DNA of 64,000 nt from Pseudisothecium myosuroides (lineage: Eukaryota; Streptophyta; Bryopsida; Hypnales; Lembophyllaceae). Location: positions 4,216,001 through 4,280,000 of the forward strand of contig OX637295.1 in assembly GCA_951799445.1 (NCBI GenBank). The letters are read 5' to 3'. Of this stretch, positions 13,287 through 26,380 are shown one piece after another (position 1 is the first letter of the stretch; each line of letters begins with the position of its first letter). The notes under the pieces are model-generated. The model worked only from the letters and a program-made list of their open reading frames with translations. It did no database searches and was not told the origin of the DNA. The translations under genes and the position numbers were made by a program.

Positions 13287-14222
13287 CCCCTAAAGGACCG
13301 TTGTCCCTTCGGGGGACAAATGCGTTTTTGGGCAGGTACCTACGGGCTGAAATTTTGTCATGATTTTTTGAAACTTTTTTTGGAGATAGAAAAACTGATA
13401 AGCTTTGTGGGAATATAATTTTCTTCACAATCGGTGCCCGGGAAAAAAAGTTATGACCATATAAGCTCAAAATAGGGGACGGCGGGCAGTCCGGGCAGCA
13501 AAAAAAAAATGGACAAAAATTTGAATTTTTTTTTTTAGTATTTTTTTTCTCATAGATTATATTTTTGCCTATTTGCAAAGCTTTGATTCATTTCATTTGG
13601 ATATGTTATGAGAAAGTTATGGACATTCTTGTTTTTCGGGCAGTTAGAGCATCTTCTTGAAAAAAATAACTTGTAGGATGCATTTCTGAATGAAAATTTT
13701 CAAATTTTTCAATTTTTTTTTTTTTTCATGGTCTGATTTACTTGTTAGAACAATCTCACCATTGGGATTAGTGTATTTTAATTCTATCTAAAATATATGA
13801 ATATTTTAGATTTTCCTTCTATCTTGTACCTACTTCTACTTAACAATTTTTTTAAGAATGATAATTAAGTTTTTTTTAACTTTTCTTTTTATTCCTAGAC
13901 TCTCAACTCAATTCTCCACTATAAAGATTTAAAGCTCAAAACTCTGTAGTGCAAAAATTTTAAGTTAAAAATGTTCAAAGTCAAAAAATCTAGTCCCGCA
14001 ATGTGCTGAAAAACTTGTTTTTTCCACTTTAAACACAAATATCTTGCAATCTGTGTGGTCAAAAATTCTGAAATTTTTTCCACACACTCTCATAGTAGTT
14101 AGGTGTAAGATCCTACGGTTAGATGTCAAAAAAGAACAATTTTCAATTTTTTTTACTCTTTGCTATAGATATGGCAGTTTTGAGTGTTTTTTGGCAGAAA
14201 AAAGGCCTTGGTCCTTTAGGGG
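13287..14222 (-). mobile_element. piggyBac-like non-autonomous element (PB-1)
   Basis: Begins CCCCTAAAGGACCGTTGTCC and ends CCTTGGTCCTTTAGGGG, giving a 13-bp perfect TIR (CCCCTAAAGGACC). TTAA lies directly outside both ends (13283-13286 and 14223-14226). It is 936 bp with no transposase. It is inserted in the Stowaway-like element and is the same subfamily as 45777-47231 in opposite orientation; both carry a related degenerate frame of about 60 codons ending at the terminus, read here as repeat sequence, not a gene. Confidence 0.88.
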
Positions 14223-14260
14223 TTAAAAAAGGGAAAACATAGCATCACTTATCCCCAAAG

Positions 14261-14537
14261 CATTAGAGATTTGGGCTTCTAAGAGCCCGCGAGTTCCCGG
14301 GCTATGGGAACTCTACAGGACTGCTGGGACACTGCCGCATGGCCTGTCCGACATGGCCAAGCGATTGCCACATCATTTTTTATTTTTTTTAAATATTAAA
14401 AAAAAAAAATAGTATTCTTTTAACATTTTGATAACTTTTTTTTTTTTTTTTAATAATTTTTTTTGATAGCAAGGCTGGTTCCCAGCATTGGGAACAGCCC
14501 TGAAATGGTCTTCCAGACGGCTAGATCTCCTCTAATG
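14261..14537. mobile_element. CATTAG-family inverted-repeat element (CT-3)
   Basis: The left end CATTAGAGATTTGGGC and the inverse complement of the right end (CATTAGAGGAGATCTAGCC) match. A second internal inverted pair of GTTCCC/GGGAAC motifs surrounds an AT-rich centre with long A and T runs. It is 277 bp, nested in the Stowaway-like element. No clear target-site duplication was seen. Confidence 0.72.
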
Positions 14538-14799
14538 GCGGGTGCTTTATCTCCAGAGCGCGTAAATGAAGGGGGTTCCGATTGGTTTTATTTTTAAATA
14601 GAATTGTTGAGACTTCTCCATATTTCGTGATGGGTGCATTTATAGCTCTTGATCACAAGAACTGTAGAAGCATAGGACTTTTGACATTGTTTCTCTTGAC
14701 TTTGTGCAAAAGTACCAAGAATCCACGTCACAATGCGAAGAGCATTTTGGAACGCAAATTACATAGGAACCGGAAGATCATTTTGGGACGGAGGGAGTA

Positions 14800-16319
14800 A
14801 TAAAATATCAATAATTAAATCACTAATGCATAATAAAACAAAACAATATAGGAAATATCAATGTTTCATGTTTTTTTCAAATTAATCAAAATAAATTTAG
14901 AAAAGTTCTTTAATCCTATTCATAATTTATAAATGAAAGATAAATTTACTCTTTTGTAACTAAATAATTGAATTATAAATGGATCCATGAAGATTGTATC
15001 TAATTCTAGTACTTATACAATATATTGTAATAAAGGTTACACATTTATAATACTTGATCTATTTTTATAATGTTCATATGATCAAATTGATTTTAGCAAG
15101 TTATTTTACGTGATTACAATTTCTTCAAATTACAAGAATATTTTTTTGTAAAATGTAAAATGTTTTTAAAATGATAAAATATTTATAAAAAAAATGAATT
15201 ATTTTCAAAATAGATAGAGTCTTTTCTAAATTGATTAATAGGTTGAAATGTTTATTAAAATTCTTAACAAAAATTCTTTCTAAAGACTTGAATTTTTTTT
15301 ATTGATAATGTAAGATCCCAAAAGTTGAATCCTAACCTACATTGATATGATAGATATTATTAGTACAAAAATATGTGATCAAATTGAGAAACAAAGCTTG
15401 TCAAAAGATTTTCACAACAACAATAATTGAAAATCTATTGAAACAAGAAATCTTGTATCTAAAGGAAATGTAATGAATAATAAAAGACAAAGATATAAAA
15501 GCAAATTAAAGTTCTACAAATTAAAACAAGAAATAGTACAATGAGGAAGACAATAAAGAACAAAGAGAAGTTCTTTCATCAACAAAGAATATTAAAGGAA
15601 GTTCATCACTAATTTATTGACATCATCAATACATTAGCAACAAAACACCAAATTCTAAAGTTGTTCTTGGCTTCTAAGGTGCCAAAACTCCAAAGACGCC
15701 AAGAATTTGGATAGTCTACAAGCCATTGAGCTCCAAGAGTGGATTATATCTCTCTCAACTATAGTAGCTTGCTACTTCATGCAAATTATATTCTTGATAC
15801 CAACTTAGAACATACCATCATAGAATAAATGCTCTATCACTTTAAAAGTCGGTAGTTGACTATTGAATATGACAATAAGAAGAAGCTTTACTAAACTAAA
15901 ACAATCAATATATTTGAGTTAATAGCCATTACTTGTACATCATTTTTAAGTGGTTTTTTTTCAAATTTTAAGTTTTACACATATTGAAGAAGATTATCTT
16001 TGTACAAATATATTTTACTTGATATTCTTTATTAATGAAACTAAAACCTATTAAATAGAAAATATTGAATTTTAAATCATATTTGTCAAAAAAATATCAA
16101 AATTATTTTTTTTGGCAAAATAATGGATTAGATACAATCATCCATTATAGTTATGACATTGTACCACATACCTTCATGACCTCAAAGGTGACAAAAGCAT
16201 TCTTAATATCTTTGGAAATTACTTCAATAAAGGGCTTTTATACTAAAAGTTCCAAAATATTGAATTTATAAAACAAAAAATATTGAATTAAAAAAACAAT
16301 TAAAATATTCATCTAAAAA
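14800..16319. other. AT-rich intergenic region, nothing recognised
   Basis: Very AT-rich on both strands. Only short chance reading frames occur and none resembles a known family. No repeat ends or RNA genes were recognised. Confidence 0.6.
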
Positions 16320-17085
16320 GACTAAATTTAATTATACTTTCTTTCATTTTTTATTTAAAAAATGTTATGAGCTACTTTACTTTTGTTTTACTTAACTTTA
16401 TTTTAGGTTATAGAATTCCAACTATCCAAACCTTGGTAATAGGGTTGTATTCATAGAATGGATATAAATTTTTCCAATCTTCCAACTCTCAATGGCCTCT
16501 TATTTTAGGTAAGTCTATATTTTGTTACCAAAATCCACCCATTAAAATTCTTGCCTATGATTTACACCCTCTTGACTAGCTCTAAGTGGGATTCCCTAAT
16601 TATAATTTCTTCCTTTTTAAAAAAAATTAAGAATGTCATGAATTGCTTTACTTTTGCTTTACTTAACTTTACTTTAAATTTTATAATTTTGACTTTACAA
16701 ACCTCGGTAGTAGGGGTACCTTCATAGAATGAATATAAAATTTTCCAATTTTCCAACTTTCAATGGCCTATAATCTTAGGCCTAAAATTATACTTTCTTT
16801 CTTTTTTCTTTTTAAAAATGTTATGAGCTACTTTCATAACTTTTGCTTTACTTTAGTTTCTATGATCCTCTACTTTACAAGTCTCGATAGTAGAATTGCC
16901 TTCATAGAATGGATATAAATTTCTCCTGAATCTCCCAATTCTCAATGGCCTATGATCTTAGGTAAGTACCATTTTTGTTACTGAACCCCACCCACCTACA
17001 TTCTTGTCTATGATATGACATCATGCACCCTCTTGATTAACTCTTGATTAACACTAAGTGGCATTCCTTAACCCTGATTAAACTC
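16320..17085 (+). repeat. Three diverged direct repeats upstream of EPL-like gene
   Basis: A unit containing GTTATGAGCTACTTT, a CTTTACTTTA run, TTCATAGAATGGATATAAAT and TCAATGGCCT occurs at about 16340-16612, 16607-16797 (partial) and 16798-17085. Units 1 and 3 also share the tail CTCTTGA..CTAAGTGG..ATTCC. The array ends about 370 bp before the EPL-like start codon, so it may lie in or next to its promoter. Confidence 0.75.
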
Positions 17086-17455
17086 ATGCTTAACTCGGGT
17101 CCCTGGGAGCAGTGAGGCGCGAGTTCTCGACAGTGGAACAGAGCCGAACCACGAGCTGTGTCAGGACGACGACGACGACGACGAAGGCGACGCATGATTG
17201 CTGCCTCGCCCGATTCCTTTCGCCCCCCTCCAATCTCGCGCTCGTTGCTTCTAGCGCGTCGAAATCATTGCCACCACCGTCAAGCTCTCTCGTCGCTGAT
17301 TCCGTCGATGGGTGGCAAGCCCCTACTCCCCCGAGTTCCAGTTCGACTGATTTAGGGTTTGGGGCTCTCCCTCCCTCCCTCTAGCCTCAGCTTTGGTTCC
17401 TCCTTCCTTTCGCTCGCCATGCTGTGGATGGGGGTCGCCTAATTGGGTCGCAACC

Positions 17456-20400
17456 ATGAGTCGGTTGTCCTTCAGGCCCCGGCCGTTGGACATTCACAAG
17501 AAGCTGCCGATTGTGAGGTCCATCAAGGACCTGGACATCGAGGATTCCAGCAGCGCGGGGGGGCGCCATGCGTCGAGTGCTGCTGCTCTGGATGGGGATT
17601 GCGACAATTTGGTGAGCTTGCTAGTGATGGTTTGGAATGAAATCGTCTGATTTGGGGGAGAATTTGTTGGGTTTTTTTGGGTTTTGTCTGATTGTGGGGG
17701 TTTGGTTTGGTTTGGTTTCGTTGGGTTTCGTTTGGGTTGGGTTGTAGGTGTTGACACCTGCGAAGAAAGCAGCAGCTGGTTCCGACATTCCGACTCCGCA
17801 GTATTTGGTCGTCGACAGCTATGAAAGGGACTACACACGGTCTTTTGTGCAGCCTCCGTCTTACATTCGAGGACGACCAGGCAAGGCATAGCTTGACATC
17901 TCGAAATTTCGTTTTTTAGGGTTTCAGAGGACCGCTTGGAGTTCATAAGCAATTTCACGTGGTTACAAAGCTCTCGTTATCTAGTATATCTAGTTATCAG
18001 TCTGATTTTTATTTATAGTCTGTGAATTGAATTGTCGGCTCTGGTTCTTAATTTTAGAGATTCTGGTACTGCATGATTTCAGTGAGTTTCATAGTGTTGG
18101 TATTTACTCAATGCAGCTGATTATTGGAAGGAGTTCAAGGGGTTTTAGATGCAGTAATTTTATGGCAGGGGCAATGACCACGTGGATTATTTGATTGGTT
18201 TTGCAGCAAGAAGCGAAAGTGCCGAATTTTGTGAATATGACTTGGATAGCGACGATGAGCACTGGCTACTGCAGTTTAACAGCGAGCGAAGAATTCTGCC
18301 CCCAGAGAAGTACAGTTTCTGAACATTACCAGCACCATAATACTGTCTTATTTGCGTATGATATGCTATCTATTGTATTATTTTAGAGTCTCTTAGTTCA
18401 GTGAAAATGCTTCTGTGTGGAAGTCCACTCTGTATTTCTAGGATTCAGATGTCACTTAGTCGTTTATGTCATGAAAATACTATGATTGGCATGATTTATC
18501 AGTATTGAAAACATAGTACCTGTGATAAGATTGGGTGACTGTACTTGTGCAGGTTCGAGACGATGTTGTACAAGTTGGAAATTATGGATCACAAGGCAGC
18601 AGAAAAGCAAGGGACGTTAGTTTCAGTGCTGGGTTCGCCTATTCCTGTTGTTCTTAGCAGGGATCTTGCAGCTGAGGTCCTTCCTTTACCATTATGCACT
18701 TTTCCTTATGCTCTGTCATTTGTCACTCTTGTGATTTGCTGATTTGTGATGGTTTGGAGATTTAGCATCAATACCAGGTATATGTGTTGGTGATATGGAA
18801 ACTAATAGCGGTGCAGCTTTGTAACTACAGGTGATGAAACAAATCATGAACAGACCTGCGGTACTTGGACCTGTATTTGATTACTGGAAATCAAAGGTTT
18901 GTATCTCACATCTTTGCCGTGGATATTCTTGTTGTAGAGTGTACACTCATTTCTTGCTCAGGGCGTTGGATATTCTTTTCATTCGTCCCCTCTTTGTATT
19001 TGCCTTCCACTGGATAAGTTACTATACGGTGAAGAATCTCATGCGTTTTATCAATAGGATCGACGTGCATCCTGTTTTGTTATTTAATCGTGGGCCTGGT
19101 TTTCTGTCACATTTTCCAGAGAGAGATTTGGCAAAAGCCTATTCTTCGCCGATTACAGGTACAGAGCCTTAGTTTCGACTAACTCTAGCCTTTTCTTATG
19201 TGACTATACATAGTTGTGTTTCTGCATGCCTAAATCTCGCGTCTAGTCGCTATTCCTCCATCATTCTACTACGTTATTTCAGTAGTTAATCCCTTTCTGG
19301 CACTGCGATGAGTAACAAGATAAGTTTTGTTTTGCAGCCCCCCCCTCCTGTGAATGATACGAATCCATTCAACGTTTTCAGACCAAGGGAGAAAATCCAC
19401 CGACCGCACACTCGGCGTGTAATTATTCTATTCGTATCTGACTATTGTCTATTCTCTATGTCAGATATATTATTATAAGTCTCTTAGTTTTACTGTCAAA
19501 TCTCTCTTTGCTGACACCTCCATTCGTCCTCTAGTCTGAAATCACATATGAGTCTTTGTTGTTTGAGTAATTCGCGATCTATCTAATGTTTTAAATGAGC
19601 TGTGTATCAATCAGATAGTCAGAGTCATGCAGGGCTTCAATATTTATTATACGTTTGTGTCTTTTCAGATGCAAAGACGAGAGAATGATGTGCAATCCTT
19701 TGAAAAGCTCCGTCAGGTGATTTTTTGCATCTCTTATGTGTTGCTGAGAAACAGAGCCGTTCTGGAAGATTCATTTTCATACATTTTGATGTTTTGTGAA
19801 GTGCTTTGACTCATGCTGGAACATGCTACGCATCTATCCCTTCTATCGCTGATCACTGTTGGGAGATCAAGACATTGAAACGGTGACAATTCTGACGAGT
19901 TTGTTATATGAAATCCATTGGCTGGGTCAGGTTCGCTACATTATTGAGAGGTCCTTAGTGCTCGTACGGCACATTCAGCAGGTGCAATCTTGTTCATTCA
20001 GCTGTATGCGTTTGACTACTGGTTTATTTATTAGGCCAGTACTTTCTGCTGCTTTGGCTGAAATGACAGTGTTGTCGCGTTGGTGTTTTCCATATTGTTT
20101 TCTACTTTATGACTAACTTTTATTGATTTTCTGAAAATCTTTCAGAGGGAAGAGAAGAAGCGGGAGATTGTGGAGGTAGAATCAAACGCCCAAAGATTGC
20201 AGTTAAGACTGAAGGCCAGCCAGGTGAGAGGCCTTATCCTTTTCCTAACTTGCCATCAGGCCTCATACGTGAGACTCTTCTTGAATTTAGAATCCTCTCT
20301 TCAGTGATGCATCATTTTTACATGACTGAATTGTACCTGCAGTATGCACAATACGACGCTTTACGAATGGAAGACGACAGTGGGGGGTTGATGCCAAGCA

Positions 20401-21526
20401 AGTTCGCCAGGGCAGAGGATGGACAACGTTTCATGTCGAGAGGGGACCACATGAATGGGAATTATTTCGGGAGGTCGATGTCGATGGAGCTCCCTCAGTC
20501 TGCTTTTGATGGTACACCTGCGAATGACCACCAGGATATTCGTAGGCCAAGACGAAGGCCAAGGTTCCCTCAAGCTAGAAACCCTTTGAAGGATAAGGTA
20601 TCATTCGTTCTACCAATATTAGAGAGAATTAGGAAACTTCTTGATGCTGTTTTTGAATCTGGTTATGGTTTTGGTTCTTCCTTCGGTACATAAAAAACGA
20701 AACAGTACGGGCTGGAAGCAGTCTCAAAAATGATATGGAAGTCTTGCAGATTTCTCTAGAGTTTGTGGATTTCTTGAGGTATTTTTCTTGAGGTATTTTT
20801 ATTCTGTTAACTGCTATTATGTTGTCCCACACTATAATCTAAATTGTACAGCATGAAAAGAATTTAGTGATAGTTGGGTAACCTTATGGCAGTTATCAGT
20901 GTTTAGTTCACCGCTATTTTTTGTAATTAGCGCTACGCCCGCTCGTTTTACTTTCTTTTGTGTGGACATTACGTCCTCATCTTTTGTCTACATTTTTACT
21001 GCAGCAGTTAAATCCAATGAAGTGGACAATCTATGCAAGGCACCTAATGATTTGATCATAAATAGGGGCGATGTTGTGACATAATAGGATGTATCTCAGG
21101 TACCACTCAGTTTCTACTATTGTTCCTTTTGTCGAAAGATACCCGTGGAAGTTGGCCATTAATGTTTCCTGTTGCGTGGCGCAGATGAAAAACTTGGATC
21201 CCATGGAGCCCGTGTTTTTGTTCACAAAACCATTAGACGCAGGAAAACTAGCCGCCGCAGGTATTGGTTTCCGGGAAAACGAAGCCAAATTCTCCCCCTT
21301 TCGCTTGTCTGGTCGAATTGGTCGTGGGGGCCGTCTTGTATATGACCGGTGGAACCCACAAAGTGGATCCCCGTTCGACAGCCATCCCACCTCATTGTCA
21401 ATTGGAGCTCCTGTACATAGATTTGGAGCCCGTCCTTTCAGGCGTGTTGTAGAGCCCCTTCCAGCACTTCCAGAGGCTGTGCGGTGTGCACCACCGCCTC
21501 CCAGCACCAGTGCTGCGCCCTTCTGA
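17456..21526 (+). CDS. EPL1: Enhancer of Polycomb-like protein (Epl1/EPC, NuA4 subunit)
   Basis: Scaffold of the NuA4/TIP60-type histone acetyltransferase module, holding the catalytic MYST acetyltransferase with ING and Eaf6 subunits on chromatin. Twelve coding exons join in phase: 17456-17611, 17748-17880, 18207-18309, 18553-18676, 18831-18896, 19120-19158, 19338-19418, 19669-19716, 19931-19981, 20146-20223, 20343-20597, 21185-21526 (491 aa). The N-terminal EPcA domain begins SRLSFRPRPLDIHKKLPI and continues EFCEYDLDSDDEHWL and ILPPEKFETMLYKLE. A middle block NPFNVFRPREKIHRPHTRR then MQRRENDVQSFEKLRQ precedes a charged helix (REEKKREIVEVESNAQRLQ). The C-terminus is basic and proline-rich. 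The start is the first ATG in frame with the conserved motif. All introns are GT-AG except the second, whose donor is GC (CCAG|GCAAGG at 17880/17881). The 5' leader is GC-rich with purine/pyrimidine tracts, unlike the AT-rich flanks. Length fits plant EPL proteins. Confidence 0.95.
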
Positions 21527-21807
21527 CTTTGAAATTTAAAAGGGAAAAAAATCGTTGCTTAGCTTCTCCACCTTGTGTTGTGTGCTTGAGCAATTCGCAG
21601 TCTCTTTGTATGTCTCGTTCAAAGTCTCTTTTTATCGATTGATTGATTGGTTTCTCCATTGCGGAGTTTTCAGAATGAGGTTCGAAGATTTTACCTCGGT
21701 TTGTACGATTGATGACTGCCATGCGACCCTTCGTTCACCCAACAAATACATTGAGCATAAGTTGGTGTGGTTGGTTGGTTAGTTGGCTTACAAAACACAA
21801 AAGAAAA

Positions 21808-22092
21808 ATGATGTTACAAAGTTTAAACATCATGTTGTGGCCTCTTGACGTTGATAAATGATGCTACAAAGTCTAATCATCATGTTGTGGCACCAACCAC
21901 ATTTCATGGAAGATACTAATAGACAACCCACTCTTGACATCGATAAATGATGTTACAAAATCTAAACATCATGTTGTGGCCTCTTGATGTTGATAAATGA
22001 TATTACAAAGTCTAAACATCATGTTGCGGCATCTACCACATTTTGCAAATGATACTAATAGATGACCAACTCTTGATGTTGATAAATGAAAG
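21808..22092 (+). repeat. Higher-order tandem repeat 3' of EPL-like gene
   Basis: AATGATGTTACAAAGT..AAACATCATGTTG units start near 21808, 21857, 21944 and 21995. Short (about 50 bp) and long (about 87 bp) units alternate, giving a repeat period of about 138 bp. Within units, ATGATG and CATCAT form small inverted repeats. It begins about 280 bp after the stop codon. Confidence 0.8.
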
Positions 22093-25000
22093 GTTTAGAG
22101 AAACCAAAGAGACAAATAAGGTCCTTTATACAAAAACTTCAATACATGACTAAAGGTTGTCAACACTTATATTTCAATTTAAGCATAATTTCCATTGCAT
22201 CCACAAAAAACCCTGTCAAAATTCTTGTTTAGTAGATGCAATACAAAAACAACAGTTTGTATATTCTTATGTAATACAAAAATTGTTCATTTACATAAAA
22301 AAATGTACAAACTAGGACATGTAACGATTTATATTTCAAGGCGTTTTCAAAAGTGGCCCAAGTATTGGAACATCTCCAATTTAATGAAATTAACATTCTA
22401 TATTCTACTACTACCTTGTAAATCAAGGCTATAGTAGGCTTTAGTGATATCATCAAAAGGACCAATTGAAATATGACAATGGTTCACCACCTTTCAATAG
22501 TACAATGACCCAAGAGGATCACCAAATAGCCTCGTAGCTCATCAATGAACAAAAGTTGAAAAAATATTTGTAGACTTCAGATATAGCAAAATTGAGACAT
22601 TTCCATAGTAAATAGTTAGAGGTAGAATATTATGTAGGTGTCATATTGGATTTTTTGGTAAATGAAGAACATAGTAGCAAGCTAAATATGTCTTGGTTAG
22701 AAGATTTACTACAAACATCCCATTTGTATGGATCTATAATGGTATGGAAGAGATTAGTTGGAACTTGTTACATTTAAATGTCAAATCTAGTTCAAGAGAC
22801 TAGGTTTTCAATGCATTTTTTTAGATTCTTTGGCATTTAAAGATAAAGAGAAAAATATCCCCAAAAAATCCTTACAGACTAATGTCATAGTGTATGTACT
22901 CAATTTTTAAGTTTAGTTTTTATAATACGACTTAAATAACAACGTGACAAATTTGCAACTTGCATTTGTTGTAGGTAATAATTATTTTGAAGTTTATTTT
23001 ATTCAATGTTGAAAATAATTTTCATTGTAGCAGTATTCTAGATTTTTTTCCTTATTTATTTATACTAAAAGTAGTGTAGATCAAACATGTTTAAAAAAAA
23101 TCTATATGATTTTTCAAATCCTTAAAAAGGTTTTCCTACAGATCTTAGAAATAATCAAATGTGGAATCATACTTTCTTATATTAAACAATAATATTCATG
23201 ATATTTAACATTCTACTCCTATTTTCTTTTGATAAAACTTCAAAAAATTTAAAGAAGATTATTGCAACAAATACTAGAAAGCCTTGTTACATATTTGTCT
23301 TATACTCATGATTTCCTTTTGGTACACATTAAATTAGAAAATCACTTGAAAATTAGGTAAAAATGTTGCCAATCTCTAAACCTCATGGAGATTTTTGTCA
23401 TAGTAAGATTAAACATAAAATAGACTTTTAAGTAAGAAAATTAACAAATTCCAAAATAATGAAAATAAAAATAAAAAATTTAATCTATAAAACAAAAGTG
23501 GATCAATTAAATATATGAAGTCAAATTTGGTCCCTTGTAACAACTCTATGATGATGGTTATGCACCCAAAATAATCTCCAAAATGTATTTTTACTTCTTT
23601 GAAAATGTGTGCAAAAGGAAACCAAATTTGCAAACTTCTACCGAAAACATAGAATTAGATTACTTTAAAAAATAATTTATATAACAAATGCAAGTCTACT
23701 AGAGGAATATATTTTCTAAATCTTGACTAGCTTCAATAGTCCTTCCGACTTCTAAAGCACAAGAAGATATAATTTTTGAAAATCAATATTTGATTTAAAA
23801 TAATTTATATAATAATAATATAATATAATAATATAAACTTGAAATGATCTTATCCAGCTTCATTGTAAATTTCAGCTATATTTGACCGTGAAGACTACAT
23901 TACATGGCAAAATCTACCTCTCACATATTATTTGATTTAAAATCTGAATTTTGTATAAAAATTATTTATGGCTTGTAAATGTTGTATACATATATATGAA
24001 CCGCTATTTGCTAATTGGAAATTGAGCATTCCTTAATATCCTTCTAGCTCTAAGCTTTTTGCTTGTTTTTATTGGTGTGTTTTGCATGTCTCTTTCTTTT
24101 AGCCTTAGTAGAGATTTGAAAGATTAGTTGAATACTTCATTAGACATGAGTTAGGCAAAAGCTTACCGTAATTTTGCTTGAGAATATGTGCATGTCAATT
24201 TTATTTTTATTTTTACATACACATATTCTACGACAAGTAGTGCAAGGCTTGGTCCCACTCCACAATACGGAAGAGGGAAGTAAGTCTCCAATGATGTATA
24301 AGGTAACTACACCTAAAATCGCACAAAGAAACAATTCGGCATGACTTTTATTATTATATTATTATTTTTTTGTGGGATCTTGTTGATAGTCAAAAGGGAA
24401 TTCGAGTTGATTCTCACAGAATGAATTTTTGGACACCAATGTATATGAATAAACTACAAATTTTTAAAAGCGTTCAAAATACGGTTTAGGGTAACCGCTT
24501 GTAGATTCTCATGAATAGTGGAAGTACATTTTAGGCAAGAATCTAAAGTAGTCGATTTTAAAAAGCAGTTGAAATTAGCCGTGTAGTTACCTCACCAACT
24601 CGCACACTACGGATGCCAAGCCTACCATATTTGCAATCTTATTGCAGCTATTAGGTTTATAGATGACAAGCCTAGTTGAACTCCCGACCATAGATGCCAG
24701 GAGTACTTACTGCTACTACTAATTCAGTGACATCACATTTGTTGTTGTAGGCACAATATTTGATTACACACTTTTCTATATTATCACATTTGTTCATCTA
24801 TTGAGGTCACATTAGTGAATGTAATAATCACAATAGTGAGTTTAGTTCTTGACTAGCGACATCCATTCCCAAGAATCTTGTCCCAATATAGAATTTGTCA
24901 TATTAGAAGGGATTAGAGTGTATTCCAATTTGCACATGCATCGTGGACACAAGCACATTGAATTATCAATTCACTTGCAATCACGGATGCCGGATATCCT

Positions 25001-25297
25001 TCCTATGTTCATCATTGACTCAAGCTCAATCTACAAGATAGAGGAGCTAAAGCGGGTACACACCAAATTACACCCTTGCCTAAAAGCACCATCATCACTC
25101 TATGTACATCTCTAAAATCAATATGTATGTATGTTGGAGAAACGGATTTAGAAAATCTACCAAAAAAACTTTGACCCTTCATAACTTTTGCATATGGTAT
25201 CCAAATGTTACATTTTTTGGTGCCTTAAAACCTCCTCTCACTAGCTTGCCAACAAGGAAATATGAAAATTTGACGAGGTTAGGGATTCAGGGCTTAA
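22093..25297. other. AT-rich intergenic region
   Basis: No gene family, RNA gene or transposon end was recognised. Open frames are short and of low complexity. Confidence 0.55.
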
Positions 25298-26165
25298 CCT
25301 CTAAAGGTTTTTGACTATGTTTTTATCAAAACCGCTCCAAAACTGCCATTTCTAATACAAGTACCAAATTTAAGAAGAAAAAAACATTTTTGAACATATG
25401 TAACCGTAGGATCTTGTATTACACTTGTTTAAGAAGATGGGAAAAAAAATTCAGAATTTTTCACCATGCGGATTGCAAGATATTTGCGTTCAAATTGACA
25501 AAAAAAACTTTTTTTGCCCCTGCGAAAAAACGAGCAACTGCCCTTCACAAGGTCACATTTGTATGAAAAAATGTCCAAAATGGTGGTTACTCTTTGGATC
25601 CATTCTTCAAAGAAAGTTGGCTACATGCTTGAAAATTTCCAAATCATTTAGAATTGTACAACATATAGGAAAAAAATAGTAAGTACAAAGAGGTAGAGAA
25701 TGACTCAAAATACTAAATTTTCAAGAATTTCATTATGGAATTGAAAAATGCCAACCCCAACGGTTGTAATGTTATAATAAACAATCTACACCCAATGTTT
25801 TTATTTTTTTTCAAAGACATTTAAAATTGAGTAAAACAAAGGACTTCAAAGTTTATTTTAGAGTAGAGATTCCATAACTACCCTCAAACTAAAACTCCTC
25901 ATAACTTTTGACTTATTAATCAAAAAAGTGATTTTTAAAGAATTTTTTTGAGCTGTCCGAGCTGCCCACCAAATGTGGAAAATTACATATCATGCAATAA
26001 CTTTTTAACCATGTAGTGAAAAGTTATGAAAATTGTTGGGCCTTGAAGCTACACCTTGGGCACATCTTGTGTGAAAATTTCAAAGAAAAAAATTAAATTT
26101 TCCATTTGTAGTGAGTTGCCTAAAATCTCTATGTTGTCAAAAAATGGTGTTTGGTCCTTTAGGAA
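25298..26165 (+). mobile_element. piggyBac-like element (PB-2), diverged ends
   Basis: TTAA (25294-25297) precedes CCTCTAAAGG; the right end GGTCCTTTAGGAA is followed by TTAA (26166-26169). It is 868 bp. The interior resembles PB-4 (44126-45039) and PB-7 (54133-55060): AAACCGCTCCAAAACTGCCA, TAACCGTAGGATCTTGT and ATGTCCAAAATGGTGGT motifs occur in the same order. No transposase. Confidence 0.82.
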
Positions 26166-26179
26166 TTAATCATAGGGTG

Positions 26180-26380
26180 CATAACATTTAGTAGCATTGG
26201 TTGGCACTTCCTTGGTTCTACAGTGGTGTGTGTGGAATATTTCACATCCAACAATCCTCATGCCCACTCCCTTTCCTCTACATCCTCCACCTATTCAGTG
26301 AAGTATTGTTGGGTGTGGAATATTCAACACCCAACATTGTAGAGCCAAGGCAGTGATTAGTAATGCTATTGAATGTTATG
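26180..26380. mobile_element. 201-bp fold-back MITE (family F, copy 1)
   Basis: The ends CATAACATTTAGTAGC and GCTATTGAATGTTATG are inverted, and similarity continues inward for about 60 bp (TTGGTTCTACAGTGG against the inverse of ATTGTAGAGCCAAGG). It starts 14 bp after PB-2. A second copy is at 50808-50968. Confidence 0.78.

Larger units (their letters stand above)
12924..14797. mobile_element. Stowaway-type (Tc1/mariner) element with two nested insertions
   Basis: The left terminus reads CTCCCTCCGTCCCAAAATGA and the right terminus is its inverse complement (TCATTTTGGGACGGAGGGAG). The inverted repeat continues to about 30 bp with one mismatch (to GTT). It is flanked by TA at 12922-12923 and 14798-14799. 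TIR and TA duplication are those of plant Stowaway MITEs. The span includes a piggyBac-like element (13287-14222) and a CATTAG-family element (14261-14537); without them the host element is about 0.66 kb, long for a Stowaway MITE. No transposase frame was seen. Confidence 0.9.

Noticed and set aside
14044..14226. Open frame of about 60 codons with a similar frame at 45773-45955 (minus)
   Set aside because: The similarity follows from both lying at the same end of piggyBac-like elements of one subfamily; the frame ends inside the TIR and TTAA, and other copies do not keep it open.
21031..21507. Long minus-strand open frame opposite the last EPL-like exon
   Set aside because: Antisense of a GC-rich conserved exon; the plus strand carries the recognised protein.
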